Assembly (NCBI GenBank): GCA_916048095.2
Contig: OU696592.1
Coordinates: 2,190,626 to 2,254,625 of the forward strand
DNA from: Sacculina carcini
Lineage: Eukaryota; Arthropoda; Thecostraca; Sacculinidae
Reading direction: 5' to 3'
Length of the DNA: 64,000 nucleotides
The position numbers and the translations under genes were made by a program. Below the pieces are notes generated by a model. It worked only from the letters and a program-made list of their open reading frames with translations. It was not told the origin of the DNA and made no database searches. Positions 44,046 through 55,375 of this stretch are shown piece by piece. Each line of letters starts with the position of its first letter. The stretch's first letter is position 1.

Positions 44046-44197
44046 TGTGATGCTGCCCCGCCCAGAGGGCGCGGGCGCGGCTAGCGTGGATGACGCTACC
44101 CGCTACGAGTCAGTGTGTGTCCAGGAGTGGTCGTGTGCAGGTCGTGACGTTGTTACCCTATTGTACGTGTCCGCTTGTAACCACGCTTTATCATACA
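44041..44197 (+). repeat. 3' LTR of E2
   Basis: 157 bp, identical to the 5' LTR by eye. Confidence 0.95.
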
Positions 44198-44306
44198 GGT
44201 ATAATTTTTATTTTTCCAAAGTGTATCTAAAGGAAGTAACGGCGGTATAAATTTAAAATGACATTTTGTCAATTTGACACCTCCTCTTGAACTGATTAAA
44301 TTTTAC

Positions 44307-44343
44307 TGAATCCCAATTACAATTAAGAATGCATCATATTAGC
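44307..44343. repeat. 37-bp target-site duplication of the LINE (left)
   Basis: From tgaatcccaatta to atcatattagc; a perfect repeat of 46573-46609. The sequence belongs to R. Confidence 0.95.
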
Positions 44344-44655
44344 AGAAGAGGATAACGTACATATCGGAAGAGTGCAAGCACTATTACCACCCTAAGGTGG
44401 CCCCATGTACCGGAAGCGCCCAAAAGATTCAGAGAGAAAGAGAGTTCGAAGAGAAGAAAGTCTAGAAAGAGAGTTGGAAAGAAAATAATAAATAAATAAC
44501 AATAAATAATAAACCATCATCCGATAACAATCCATAATGTCACTCCGCCCACGTTCCTCAATAAATAATAACAATCAACAATAAATATGTGATTCATTAA
44601 AAAACAGCCATCAATAAATAAGAATAAATATTAATAAATAAGTAATAAATAACAA

Positions 44656-46566
44656 TCAAGAACAATACATATGATTCAAAAAAGAAACATCCAACAATAA
44701 ATATAAATATGATTCAATAAGTAACAACAACACAAATAAATATGATTCAATGAACAATAACACCAATAAATATGATTCAATAAACAACAACAACAATAAA
44801 TATGATTCAATAAACAGCAACAACAATAAATATGATTCAATAAACAACAACAACAATAAATATGACTCAATAAACAGCAACAACAATAAATATGATTCAA
44901 TAAACAACAACAGCCAACACTGAGCAAAAGTATAATTTAATAAATAACAACAACCAATAATAAATAGTAATAAATAGAGAGTAAAATAGGAATAAATATG
45001 AATAAATAGAAAATAAATAACAATAAGCATGAATAAATAACAATAAATATGAATAAATATACAATTAATAAGACTCAACAGACAATTCCGCTCTTTCAGT
45101 AGCATTTCATTTACTTTGGCCTTGAATTTGTTCAAATTGTTCTGCGAGAAAGCCTCCTCCTTCAACGTGTTCCAAGTAGACACAGTGGCCGGAAGAAAGC
45201 AACGTTGGAATTGATTTGTACGACAACGAATTGGAGCCATGCACTGGGAATGCTTTATGGATGTAAACCGTGTGCTTCTTGCTGCCACGAAATCATCAGG
45301 AATTGACTTGCTCATCGGATGATGGTCGTTGTGCTTGATCTTGTACAGCATGCACACGCTGCTGACCTTTCGACGATGGCAAAGATCACCAAGAAACAAG
45401 TCACCACAGAGGAACTTGCAAGTTCTAACAACTCTGTTGATGAGATTGAGGTGACAATCCGCAGCAGAAGACCACACGGGGGCGCAGTACTCCAGAATTG
45501 GCAAAATGAAACAGCGAAAACAACTTTTCGAGATTGTGCTGCCACCGAACATCCGATATGCCTTTCATATAATTCCCAGTTTCCGCGATGCCGAACAAAC
45601 TAGCTTCCGAATGTGACTCTCAAACGTGAGCTTTGAGTCTACATGTACTCCCAATATTTTGAGCTCATCACACAAGTTGAGTTGGGCGTCATTTATGAGG
45701 ATAGCTCCATGTGAAGGCTGAACGGTACGTGACCTAGAAACCAACAAGCATTTAGATTTCGAAGTGTTCAGCATCATATTCCACCTCTCACACCACTTCA
45801 GGACGCTGCTGAGATCGTCGTTGACCGTTTGACGCACATGTGGTCTGTCCGAAGGAGATGAAATTACAGCCATCAAGGTGATATCATCAGCATATCCATA
45901 TACAGGGTTGCGTGTGGTTGTGTACAGGTCAGCGGTGTAAATGTTGAACAAAATAGGACCCAACACACTTCCCTGCGGGACACCGGACGCAATGCTCTGC
46001 CAGCCACTGTATGCTCCATCGATGGCAACACGTTGTACGCGATTGGATAGAAATTGATGCAAAACACTTAGCAAACGGCCGCCGACTCCAATCTTTCTCA
46101 GTTTTTGCAACAAGCCCTGGTGGCTCACACGGTCAAATGCTGCCGAGAAATCCAACTGCACAATCCAGGCTTCACTGCCTTTGTCTAGCACTTGCTGGAG
46201 CTCATGCGTGATAGTAAGCAGAGCGTCAGTCGTGCTGAGTTTTTTGCGGTATGCAAATTGGTTTTCCGACAGCAGATTGTTGCTCTCCAGGTACTTGGAC
46301 AGTCTGGAAGATATCAAGTGCTCGAATATTTTGGACAGAATCGGCGTAATTGATATTGGCCGGTAGTTTGCAACATCAGCTGAATTGGTTCCTTTTGGTA
46401 TGGGCGTGATATTCGCAACCCGCCAACATGATGGAAACGAACCAGTCTTCATCAAGCGCCTGAAAAGAGCACTGAGCTTCGGAGCTAGAGTATCTGCCGT
46501 GTTCTTGAAAAATAGCTGAAACATATTCAGAGGGTCTGTTCCTCCGTGGGCATCAAGGTCTTTCAT
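44656..46566 (-). pseudogene. LINE reverse transcriptase, one nonsense mutation
   Basis: RT blocks in order: NYRPISITPILSKIFEHLIS, QLDFSAAFDRVSHQGLLQKL, SGVPQGSVLGPILFNIYTAD, catalytic GYADDITL, then LKILGVHVDSKLTFESHIRK. A TGA at 45565-45567 interrupts the frame; the same frame then continues with FILPILEYCAPVWSSAADCH and the C-terminal domain (RTNQFQRCFLPATVSTWN, FKAKVNEMLL). The last 120 or so residues (ESYLLLLLF units) are the translated 33-bp tandem repeat and unlikely to be functional protein. A non-LTR element of the CR1/Jockey-like assemblage is likely. Confidence 0.85.
44695..44930. repeat. Tandem array of about 33 bp in the LINE 3' region
   Basis: About seven units built on aataaatatgattcaataaac with aacaacaac spacers. 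Confidence 0.9.
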
Positions 46567-46572
46567 GAGAGT

Positions 46573-46609
46573 TGAATCCCAATTACAATTAAGAATGCAT
46601 CATATTAGC
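46573..46609. repeat. 37-bp target-site duplication of the LINE (right)
   Basis: Perfect copy of 44307-44343. Confidence 0.95.
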
Positions 46610-47501
46610 TCCAATCATGGATGGTGTGGTTTTATTGCGTACAGTTTAATTAATGCTACACTATACTGAATAGAAAGGCTTTATTGTCCTCAATATTTAC
46701 ACCTGAATTGTCCGCACGACGGGCGGATAAAATGCTACTGGGAACAAAGTTAACTACTGAATTTAAATGTTTAATTTAATTGGTCGAATTTCAAGTTGCA
46801 TACGCTTAAGTTGCATAAGGATATGGGTTGTAATATCGTGCAATGCCAACTATATGCATACACTGTTTTAGCGGAAGCATTAATCTGGAATTATAGAGAT
46901 GACAGAAATTTTCATTGTTTTGATAGTGTTACACTTCTGAATTAATACACACGAAGGACGGGTGTGAATTTGAGCAGTGTTGAAGGAAAAAACCTCGTCA
47001 ATAATTAAATTGTTTTCTTACAGTACGGTATAACTTTTAATTCTCCAAAGTGTACCCAAAGGAAGTTACGGCGGTGTAAAGTCAAAATTACATGTTGCCA
47101 ATTTGACAGCTATTATGCGCACTTGCGATTACACAGGAATATACACCGATTAAATTTCACTGAAGCCCAATCACAATTAAGAATGCATCATATTAGCTCC
47201 AAGCATGGATGGTGTGGTTTTATTGGGTACAGTTTAATTAATGTTACACTATACTGAATAGAAAGTCTTTATTGTCCTCAATATTTACACATGAATTGTT
47301 CCGCACGACGGGCGGGTAAAATGCTACTAGGAACAAAGTAAACTACTGAATTTTACTGTGTAATTTAATTGGTTTAATTTCAAGTTGCATACGCTAAAGT
47401 TGCATAAATATACGGGTTGTAATATCATGCAATGCCAACTATATGAATATGCTGCTTTAGCGGAAGCATTAACCTGGAATTATAGAGATGACAGAAAGTT
47501 T
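46610..47501 (-). repeat. R copy 2 segment with internal duplication
   Basis: Two diverged copies of a block containing ggatggtgtggttttattg, ccgcacgacgggcgg and tagcggaagcattaa, about 580 bp apart. Confidence 0.75.
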
Positions 47502-47982
47502 TGTAGTGTCTGTCTATGCATTTATCAATTAATCTTTTGATCATTTTCATTCCTCATTCAATATTTATAAATATTATAATTTATGTATTTTGCTTTGTAT
47601 TTGCTTGTTTAATTTTCGGTTAATGACAAATGAATGTCGTTCAAATCAAGACGTTTAGACTTGTTACTTGTTTCGTCAAGGCATTCGATATTTTCGGTTT
47701 ATTGCTATTGGTATTACACTTTATGTCATGTTAATTAATTTCATTGTAAACTTACTGATTAATTTGTTATATGTGACTTATATTAAATGTTTATATATAT
47801 TTGCATCAATAGACGCCATCGCTGGTTGGTACGCCAAAGCAGAAAGTACTAGGATGTTCCGAGGCGTCAAGTATGTTGTGTGTGGACGGGAATACACTCT
47901 CTCTTGTGCGTCCGAACCTTGTCTCATATGTTTCATGTTATGTTGCGTGTGGTAAAATTGATTTAACCAGAGTGAGCCACCA
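47502..47982 (+). repeat. 5' LTR of the CsRn1-type element
   Basis: Begins TGTAGTGTCTGTCTATGC and ends GCCACCA. A few percent diverged from the 3' LTR with small indels. Confidence 0.88.
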
Positions 47983-47985
47983 CAT

Positions 47986-47996
47986 TGGTGACCCCT
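47986..47996 (+). promoter_or_regulatory. tRNA-Trp-type primer-binding site
   Basis: TGGTGACCCC, complementary to the 3' end of tRNA-Trp, starts three bases after the LTR. CsRn1-like elements are known to use this primer. Confidence 0.7.
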
Positions 47997-48050
47997 TCGT
48001 TTTGAATACTGCATTTTTATATATTATTCTGCATATTTCGATTTGGCAAT

Positions 48051-48854
48051 ATGTCTACCGATGATACAACTATGTGCGCTTCTTCTGTGAATGAAATTGG
48101 TATCAAACCACCGCCGTTCATGGAGAGTTCTATAGAGGAGTGGTTTACTATCATGGAAGCACAATTTTGTCTTGCAAATATCACGGTTGAGTCCACAAGG
48201 TGTTTTCACGTCATTGCTGCTCTTCCTCCCAACGTCTTGGGTAAGATTGCTCCTACGACAATCAGTAAGCAGTCATATTCTCGGCTGAAAGAAGAGGTAC
48301 TTCAAACATTTGAAAGGTCGAAGGCAGACTTGTTTGACGAGCTCATATCTACCACGGTAATGACAGGTGAGCCGTCATAGTACCTGGGTGAGCTATTGTC
48401 ACGAACGCGGAGAGTGAATGTCACAGAAGACCTGGTTCGCCATAAATTCACTCAAGCGTTACCAGCATCGATTGGACCTGTACTTGCAGCGCAAAAAGAA
48501 ACGCCACTGGTCCAATTAGGGAAACTGGCCGATGAGTTGATGCCACTCGCGCAGTCGCAATGTCTCGCCGCACCCTCCACATCTACTGCAATGCAGCCAG
48601 GTCGTCATCGTCGAGAACACACGAAGTACTGGACAACAGCAGCCAATCGACATCGTGGTCTTCAACCATTCCATGACAATCAGTGGTCTAAGATCTGTCG
48701 TGGCCACATATTTTACGGCGCAGCCACGCGGACATGTAAACCATGGTGTCAATGGCCGAATAAGTCGCCAAGCTTGGACATCCAGCCGACCTCCAGGAGC
48801 TCGTCGCCTTCGCCGGTCAACCGCTCAAGTGTTTTCTCTTCGGCGGAAAACTAG
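48051..48854 (+). pseudogene. gag of the CsRn1-type element
   Basis: The frame starts MSTDDTTMCASSVNEIG and shows the Gag core (PPFMESSIEEWFTIMEAQF, CFHVIAALPP). A TAG at 48378-48380 interrupts; the same frame continues from SRTRRVNVTEDLVRHKFTQA. At about 48694 is CRGHIFYGAATRTCKPWC, spaced C-x2-H-x9-C-x3-C as in CsRn1/Kabuki Gag, not the usual CCHC. Confidence 0.8.
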
Positions 48855-48865
48855 AGCGGCAGGTC

Positions 48866-50345
48866 ATGGTAGCTGCACCATATGGCCTGCCGCTTCTAAG
48901 AGTCGCAGCCCGTATCAACGACAAATGGCTGAATTTCATAGTCGACACTGGTGCCGGCGTGTCTATTATACCCCAGAACGCAGTAAACATGCTGATGCTA
49001 CAACCAACAGGGATACGCATATCAGCAGCCAACGGCCAGCCCATGTTGGCGCATGGTGAAGTTCGTTTGGATATTTTTCTCCACAAATTGCGTCGAAAGT
49101 TTACCTGGACTTTTATTGTCTCTGACGCAGTTTCACCGTTGCTGGGACACGATTTTCTCAGCCATTTCAAGCTCGTGGTAGATTGTCACCAAAGATGTCT
49201 CCGTGACACTGTTACATCATTATGCGTTCCTGCAAAAATAAGTACTGAGCAAACTGTTGGACTGGTTGTCAACGACGTCAGTCAACTCCCGGCGCCCGTG
49301 CGGTCTTTGTTGACCCAGCGACCCGGCTTGTTGATGTCTCAATCTCACACAGCAGCCACCATGCCTGTGCAGCACATCATCGACACTGGCAGTGCAGCGC
49401 CCGTGTTCGCCCGCCCACGCCGTCTATCATATGACAAGGAAAAAGCCGCCAGAGATGCGTTTGAAGCCATGCTGCAGTCCGGTATTGTCCGCCGTTCCAA
49501 TTCACCGTGGGCTTCTCCACTGCACATGGTGGCTAAGAAAACACCTGGTGAATGGCGCATCACAGGTGATTATCGCGCGCTGAACGTGAAGACAGTGCCC
49601 GACAGATACCCGCTACCACATGTCCAGGATATGTCGGCGCATCTGCACGGTATGCTTGTGTTCTAAAGTGGACCTTCTACAAGCGTACCATCAGGTTCCC
49701 ATGAGTGAGTCTGACATCGCCAAAACTGCAGTTGTCACGCCCTTTGGTCTCTATGAGTACGCATTTATGCCCATGGGTCTTCCAAATGCTGGAGCAACGT
49801 TTCAACGCATGATGAACACCATTTTGTCTCACCTTCGCTGTACATTTGTCTACCTCGATGATATACTGGTGTTTTCGGCCGACGAGGAGCAGCACACACG
49901 TGACTTAGCAGCCGTGTTTGACATATTAGATAAATATGGTCTGCGTCTATTAATAGGGAAGTGTGCCTTTTTCCAGAAAAGCGTTGACTTTCTCGAGCAC
50001 AAGATCATTCGTGATTTTCCACAACCATGTCATTCAGCTTCTCTTCGTCGATTTTTTGGAGCTTGCAATTTTTACCGTCGCCTTGTGCCGAAGGTCGCGG
50101 ATATTGTTCATCCTCTATCTGAGCGCACTAGACTGCAGCCCAACGCCAAGCACATTGAGCTTAATGAAGCAGAAACGGTAGCGTTTGAGGCCGCTAAACA
50201 ATCGCTGATGGATGCATGTGTACTGCCTCATCCAAGTCCAAGTTGCCAGCATCTGCAGTTGGTAACCGACAGTTCTTCTGTTGCCGTCGGCGCTGCGCTG
50301 CATCAAATGGTTGAGGGTGTCGCACAACCGATATCATTCTTTTAA
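48866..50345 (+). pseudogene. Protease and RT of the CsRn1-type element
   Basis: Protease FIVDTGAGVSIIP and LLGHDFLSHF; RT entry FARPRRLSYDKEKAA and WRITGDYRALNVKTVPDRYP. The frame changes near 49662, then KVDLLQAYHQVPM, FMPMGLPNAGATFQRMM, catalytic VYLDDILVFS and FGACNFYRRLVPKV. RNase H begins with VTDSSSVAVGAAL; the frame is lost at 50343. Confidence 0.85.
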
Positions 50346-51961
50346 AAAAAATTATCTGCCGCCCAGCGTAAATACTCTGTATATGATCGCGAGTTACTGG
50401 CGGCATATTACGCTGTAGTACACTTTCGGCACTTCGTAGAAGGTCGATCGGTGTCTCTGCTGACTGACCACAAGCCGCTAGTTTCGGCCTAAACCAGTCC
50501 ACATGTGGCCAAATCTGACCGTCAGCAGAGGCACTGGTCGTATATAACTGAATATGTGTCGGATGTACAACACATTCGTGGAGTGGATAACGCGGTCGCA
50601 GACTGTCTGTCACGCAGTGTGAATGCTGTCAGCCTGGACGTCTATGACCTGCCAGCCATTGCTCGTGCACAAGCAAACGATGCAGAAACACAAACTGCTG
50701 CCACAGCACTTAGTGCTTTCAAAATGTCCGGAGATGTACCACTGTTGTGTGACACTTCTACGCCACACCCAAGGCCATATTTGCCTGAAAAATGTAGGCA
50801 TCCTGTGTTTATGCAATTGCACAATCTGAGCCATCCTGGCATTCACGGCAGCATCAGGCTGATTAAGTCTCGTTACGTGTAGCCGCACATCGATCGCGAC
50901 ATAAAAAATTGGGTCAGCGCCTGCGTCGCATGTCAGCAAGCCAAGGTCACTAGACATACTAAGTCACCGCTAGTTGATTTTTCTGTGCCCAGTGCGCGTT
51001 TTGAATGTGTGCATCTGGACCTGGTTGGACCATTGACACCAGCCGTAACGCGCAATCATCCGTTCGCAACACCGTATCGATATATCCTGACCTGCATTGA
51101 CAGAGCCAGTCGTTGACCAGAGGCCATTCCACTGACCGACATTACCGCCGCGTCCGTCGCCGAGGCATTCTTTGCTCATTGGATTTCGAGATTCGGGGTC
51201 CCACTCTACGTGGTGACCGATAGAGGACGGCAATTCGAATCGGAGATGTTTAATGAATTGTCTCAAGTGGTCGATTTCACCGCGTCAGAACAACAGCATA
51301 CCGACCACAATCCAATGGACTCGTGGAGCGACTACACCGGGTCATAAAAACCGCCATCATGGCTCGGCGGCAGTGCTGGCTTTCTGCAATTCCAGTAGTA
51401 ATGCTGGGCATCAGATTGCTTCCAACTGAGTCACATGCGTCTCCGTGCACTGCCGTTACTGGTGGATACTTGTTGTGCCCTCGCATGCCGACTGGTGACA
51501 CAATGACTATCAAGACGCAGCATGAATTTGTCGCAGAGCTCGCGAAAAAGATGTCCGAGGTGGATTTTTACACCATGTCTTCTGGCACGTCCCACTGTAC
51601 ACCAGCATCATACGTTCCATTACAACTTATGACCTACGAACAGGTGTGGGTGCGCGTGGACAGAGTCCTCCGGCCCCTTGAAGCACCATACCGTGGGCCA
51701 TTCCGTGTGGTTTCCAGATCACCCAAAATATATGTGATCGCTTTACCTGCCGGAGGATCGGATACAGTCTCCATCGACCGACTGAAGCCGGCTGTAATCA
51801 CAAATACGGCCATCTTGCAGAAGTCGTCACGCAGAGCCGCTGCGTCGCCATCACCTCCAATTCCCGCTCCCCGTACATCGCTGGTTGAGCGTACCACCAC
51901 CACCACCAGGTCAGGCCGTAAAGTTACGTTCAAAAAGCAGCCTGATTATCACTATTTTTGA
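50346..51961 (+). pseudogene. RNase H and integrase of the CsRn1-type element
   Basis: Pieces in changing frames: YSVYDRELLAAYYAVVHFRH, LLTDHKPLV, then stop; NAVADCLSRS; zinc segment HNLSHPGIHGS...CVACQQAK; integrase core HLDLVGPLTP and VTDRGRQFES; terminal RVLRPLEAPYRGPFRV and SIDRLKPAV. At least three internal stops (for example 50880 and 51114) and frame changes show long decay. Confidence 0.85.
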
Positions 51962-52405
51962 TAGTTTACACATTTACACCCATTTCACTAATTACTTGTG
52001 CGTGTTGAATTCCATGTATAAATCGTATTGTATTGTATAATTGCGGACAAGGTCGTCCTAAATGTATACATTCTTCAATGCGTGTTTTGAATGTACCAAT
52101 GCTATTGTGCCTGTATAATGTATGTTGCAGTCTCACTATGTAATTTCAACATACGGAAACGACATAGTATTGCATGTGTCATTTATGTGAGACATAATTC
52201 TCCGTTAGTATGGTGATTAGTGTTTATGGTCGTATATTTGTTAATGTATCGGTATGAGTGGTTAAGTGAGTATGCGTGGTTTTATTGTGTGAATGTGTTA
52301 ATTGTTGTTTGGTGTTCTACTGGTCGCACATGACCTCGTTGTTATGAACTTGTTCCATTACTGGTCAAGACTTTTCTGAAGCTCCGCTTCTGGCGGGGGA
52401 GTTCT

Positions 52406-52887
52406 TGTAGTGTCTGTCTATGCTTTGATTAATTAATCTTTTGATCGTTTTCATTCCTCATTCAATATTTATAAATATTATCATTTATGTATTTTACTTT
52501 GTATTTGCTTGTTTAATTTTCAGTTGATGACAAATGAATGTCGTTCAAATCAAGACGTTTAGATTTGTTACTTGTTTCGTCAAGGCATCTACAATTTTCG
52601 GTTTATTGCTATTGGTATTACATTTTATGTCATGTTAATTAATTTCATTGTAAACTTACTGATTAATTTATTATATGTTATTTATATTAAATGTATATTT
52701 TATTTGCATCAATAGACGCCATCGCTGATTGGTACGCCAAATCAGAAAGTACTAGAATATTCCGAGGCGTCAAGTATGAAATGTGTGTGGACGAGAATAC
52801 ATTCTCTCTTGTGCGTCCGAACCTTGTCTCATATGTTTCATGTTATGTTGCGTGTGGTAAAATTGATTTAATCAGAGTGAACCACCA
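52406..52887 (+). repeat. 3' LTR of the CsRn1-type element
   Basis: Preceded by the purine-rich tract ggcgggggag. Ends AACCACCA. Confidence 0.88.
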
Positions 52888-52894
52888 AAATTTA

Positions 52895-55375
52895 AATCAA
52901 TTTGATTTAAGTCAGCCAACCCTGGTTTAAACCCACCCTTCGTGCGGAACAATTAATAAAACAAAAGTAATACATATTTAAATGCCAACAGCCAGTCTAA
53001 TAGAAAACTCTAAATTGTAAAATCTAAACCAATAGAAAATTCCTGTTCTGAGTTTGCATATTCTTATTCTTATAATTGACGACATATTATTCGGTCAACC
53101 CGCCTCATACTTAAGCCCGCCCGTCGTCAGGAATTATTTCGAAATGTAAACACAAAATAATAATGAATTTTTTCAGTATATAAATGAAATTTTTTCATAA
53201 TATTATCTCATAATTCCTGGTTAATGCTTCCACTAATGCATCATATTCATACAGTTGTTATTTTTTGGATTACACCCATATTACAGCCCTTTAATATTAC
53301 AGCCGATATTATATTATGCAATCTATATTCTGCTACGTATTATTCCTAATACATATATCATCAGATCGCAAAATTATTTGAAGGTTCACATCATTCTCCA
53401 CCATCATTTGCTCAAGAGCTATTCTACTTTTAACGCTGGAATATTTACTGCTAGCAAAATATCATATACCTCGCTATCATTTAAACCCACTCTTTATAGA
53501 TACATTCAAGCCCGCCCGTCGTGCGGAACAGTTCATAAAATATAATTAATATTCAGTTCATGAAAAATCAGTGCAAATTGAAAAAGAAAAACAAACCCAT
53601 AAAATGGTTTTAGCCAATATAAATGTCGCAATGTGAAATTTATGTTTCAATTTAGAAAACATGTTTTTCCACAACGCGCCTCATATTTAAAGCTGCCCGT
53701 CGTGCGGAATAATTCAGAACTCAAACACGAAACAAACACAAAGAAAATTGATGAAAAACGACCAATAGAAAAAGTCAAATTTGTAAATTCTTCTTTTAAT
53801 TAATGTCGAAGATTTTTCCCTCAACACTGCTCAAATTCACACCCGTCCTTCTTGTGTAGTAATTCGGAAGTGTAACACTATCAAAACAATGAAACCTTCT
53901 GTCATCTCTATAATTCCAGATTTATGCCTCCGCTAAAATAGCATATGCATATAGTTGGCATTGCATGATATTACAACCCATATCTTTATGCAACTTGAGC
54001 GTATGCAACTTGGAATTAAACCAATTAAATAACACAGTAAAATTCAGTAGTTTACTTTGTTCCCAGTAGCATTTTACCCGCCCGTCGTGCGGAACCATTC
54101 ATGCGTAAATATTGAGGACAATAAAACCTTTCTATTCAGTATAGTGTAACATTAACTAAACTGTACCCAATAAAACCACACCATCCATGCTTGGAGCTAA
54201 TATGATGCATTCATAATTGTGATTGGACTTCAGTGAAATTAAATCAGTGTATACTCCTGTGTAGTCGCAAGTGCGCATTATAGCTGTCAAATTGGCAATA
54301 TGTCCTTTTGACTTTACACCGCCGTTACTTCCTTTAGATACACTTTGGAAAATTAAAAATTACACCGCATTGTAGAACTCTAGTTTTAATAAATGAAAAT
54401 ACTCTGCTAATTAAAATACTGCTGCTTCTAACTAATTAAAATACTCTAACTCTAAATTTCTAGCATGATGATATAATATATTTTTATGTGTAACAAATAG
54501 TTACTGAGAAATAGTAGAGAAATTTATTAATTTTTGTCGCCCGGTGTTCAAGTGTAATTTTGGATGTATTTGAGAATTTTGCCAATTTTACACGTTTTAT
54601 GTATCATTTGTGGGTATAAATTACAACTTATCTTGTAGACCAGAAATTATTCTACAAAATAGTATATTTGTATAGCTTATTTTGTACCATTGCTGGTATA
54701 TGAGAAATAGATGGTGGAATATTGACCAAAATATTCAGGTTTTTTAGTGCTAATTTTGCTTTTTTGACTTTGTCATCTTGACTTCACACTGACGTTTCTT
54801 TTTTTTAATACATCCTGGAAAATTTAAATTTATACCGTGGTGTAGAAGACAAAATTTCCAGCATGATGGTATTAATGATTTATATGTGTGATATTTATTT
54901 GCTGAGAAATAGAGAAAAAAGTATAGAAAATCGGACGCGTGGAGCTTATATATAATTTTGAATGTAGATTGAAATTTTGTCATTTTAACATATTTTATGT
55001 TTAATTTTTGAATATGAACTATAATTTACCTTGTAGAACACATAATTATCTACACAGTGGTATAATTTGTATAGCTGTACCATCGCTGGTTTATGAGGAG
55101 TAGATGGGAGAATTTTGACGAAAATTTTCGCATTTTTCAGGGTTCATTTTGTCTTTTCACCGCTATAACTTTTTTGGTTTTTGTTTTGAAGTTTTAAATT
55201 TAATTTATCGTGTAGACAAGCAAATTTACAACGTGATGGTATAAATTGTTAGCAAGTACATCAAGTGGTTACCGAGTAGCAGCTTGCAGAAAATGTACCA
55301 AGGAGGGTGGGACAGACAAACAGACAGACAGACACACAGACAGAGGATGTGTTTAAATATATATAGATATATATC
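52895..55375 (+). mobile_element. R repeat family, copy 3
   Basis: Plus orientation. Cores cccacccttcgtgcggaac (52930), cccgcccgtcgtgcggaac (53514, 54070) and relatives, then the zone shared with copies 1 and 2 and the terminal gggacagacaaacagac with tatatatagat at about 55370. It lacks the palindrome and the 176-bp array of copy 1. Confidence 0.75.

Larger units (their letters stand above)
39381..44197 (+). mobile_element. Ty3-type LTR retrotransposon E2, intact
   Basis: 4817 bp, flanked by GGTAT duplications, LTRs of 157 bp that are identical by eye, one complete gag-pol ORF. GC-rich against an AT-rich background. Everything needed in cis is visible: LTRs, PBS at 39538 and a purine tract at 44031. 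Likely a recent insertion and possibly still mobile. Confidence 0.95.
44344..46572 (-). mobile_element. 5'-truncated LINE with long target duplication
   Basis: 2229 bp between perfect 37-bp direct repeats. Minus-strand RT, no endonuclease region, a 3' part made of AT-rich tandem repeats, and no poly(A) tail at the 3' end (44344 side). Confidence 0.9.
33740..47501 (-). mobile_element. R repeat family, copy 2, host of nested insertions
   Basis: R sequence in minus orientation survives as 33740-34032, 38743-39380, 44198-44343 and 46573-47501, separated by three nested elements and bordered by a fourth. The left end shows the reversed terminal gggacagac segment with (TG)n (33771-33798). A block of about 350 bp is duplicated inside (46590-46960 and 47170-47500). 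Confidence 0.75.
47502..52887 (+). mobile_element. CsRn1-clade Ty3 element, decayed
   Basis: LTRs 47502-47982 and 52406-52887 (481 and 482 bp) in direct orientation, a tRNA-Trp type primer site, gag with the CHCC knuckle typical of CsRn1/Kabuki elements, and protease, RT, RNase H and integrase remains with several stops and frame changes. A clean target duplication was not found; the right flank is in a different R context from the left. Confidence 0.88.

Noticed and set aside
39381-44197. Endogenous retrovirus
   Set aside because: No env-like frame between pol and the 3' LTR; gag-pol fills the whole interior.
44656-45020. Leu-rich ESYLLLLLF C-terminus resembling membrane segments
   Set aside because: Encoded by the 33-bp tandem repeat in the LINE 3' region.
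47502-52892. Target duplication agttt/aattt for the CsRn1-type element
   Set aside because: Only 4 of 5 bases agree and placement needs a shifted LTR end; the flanks come from different R contexts.
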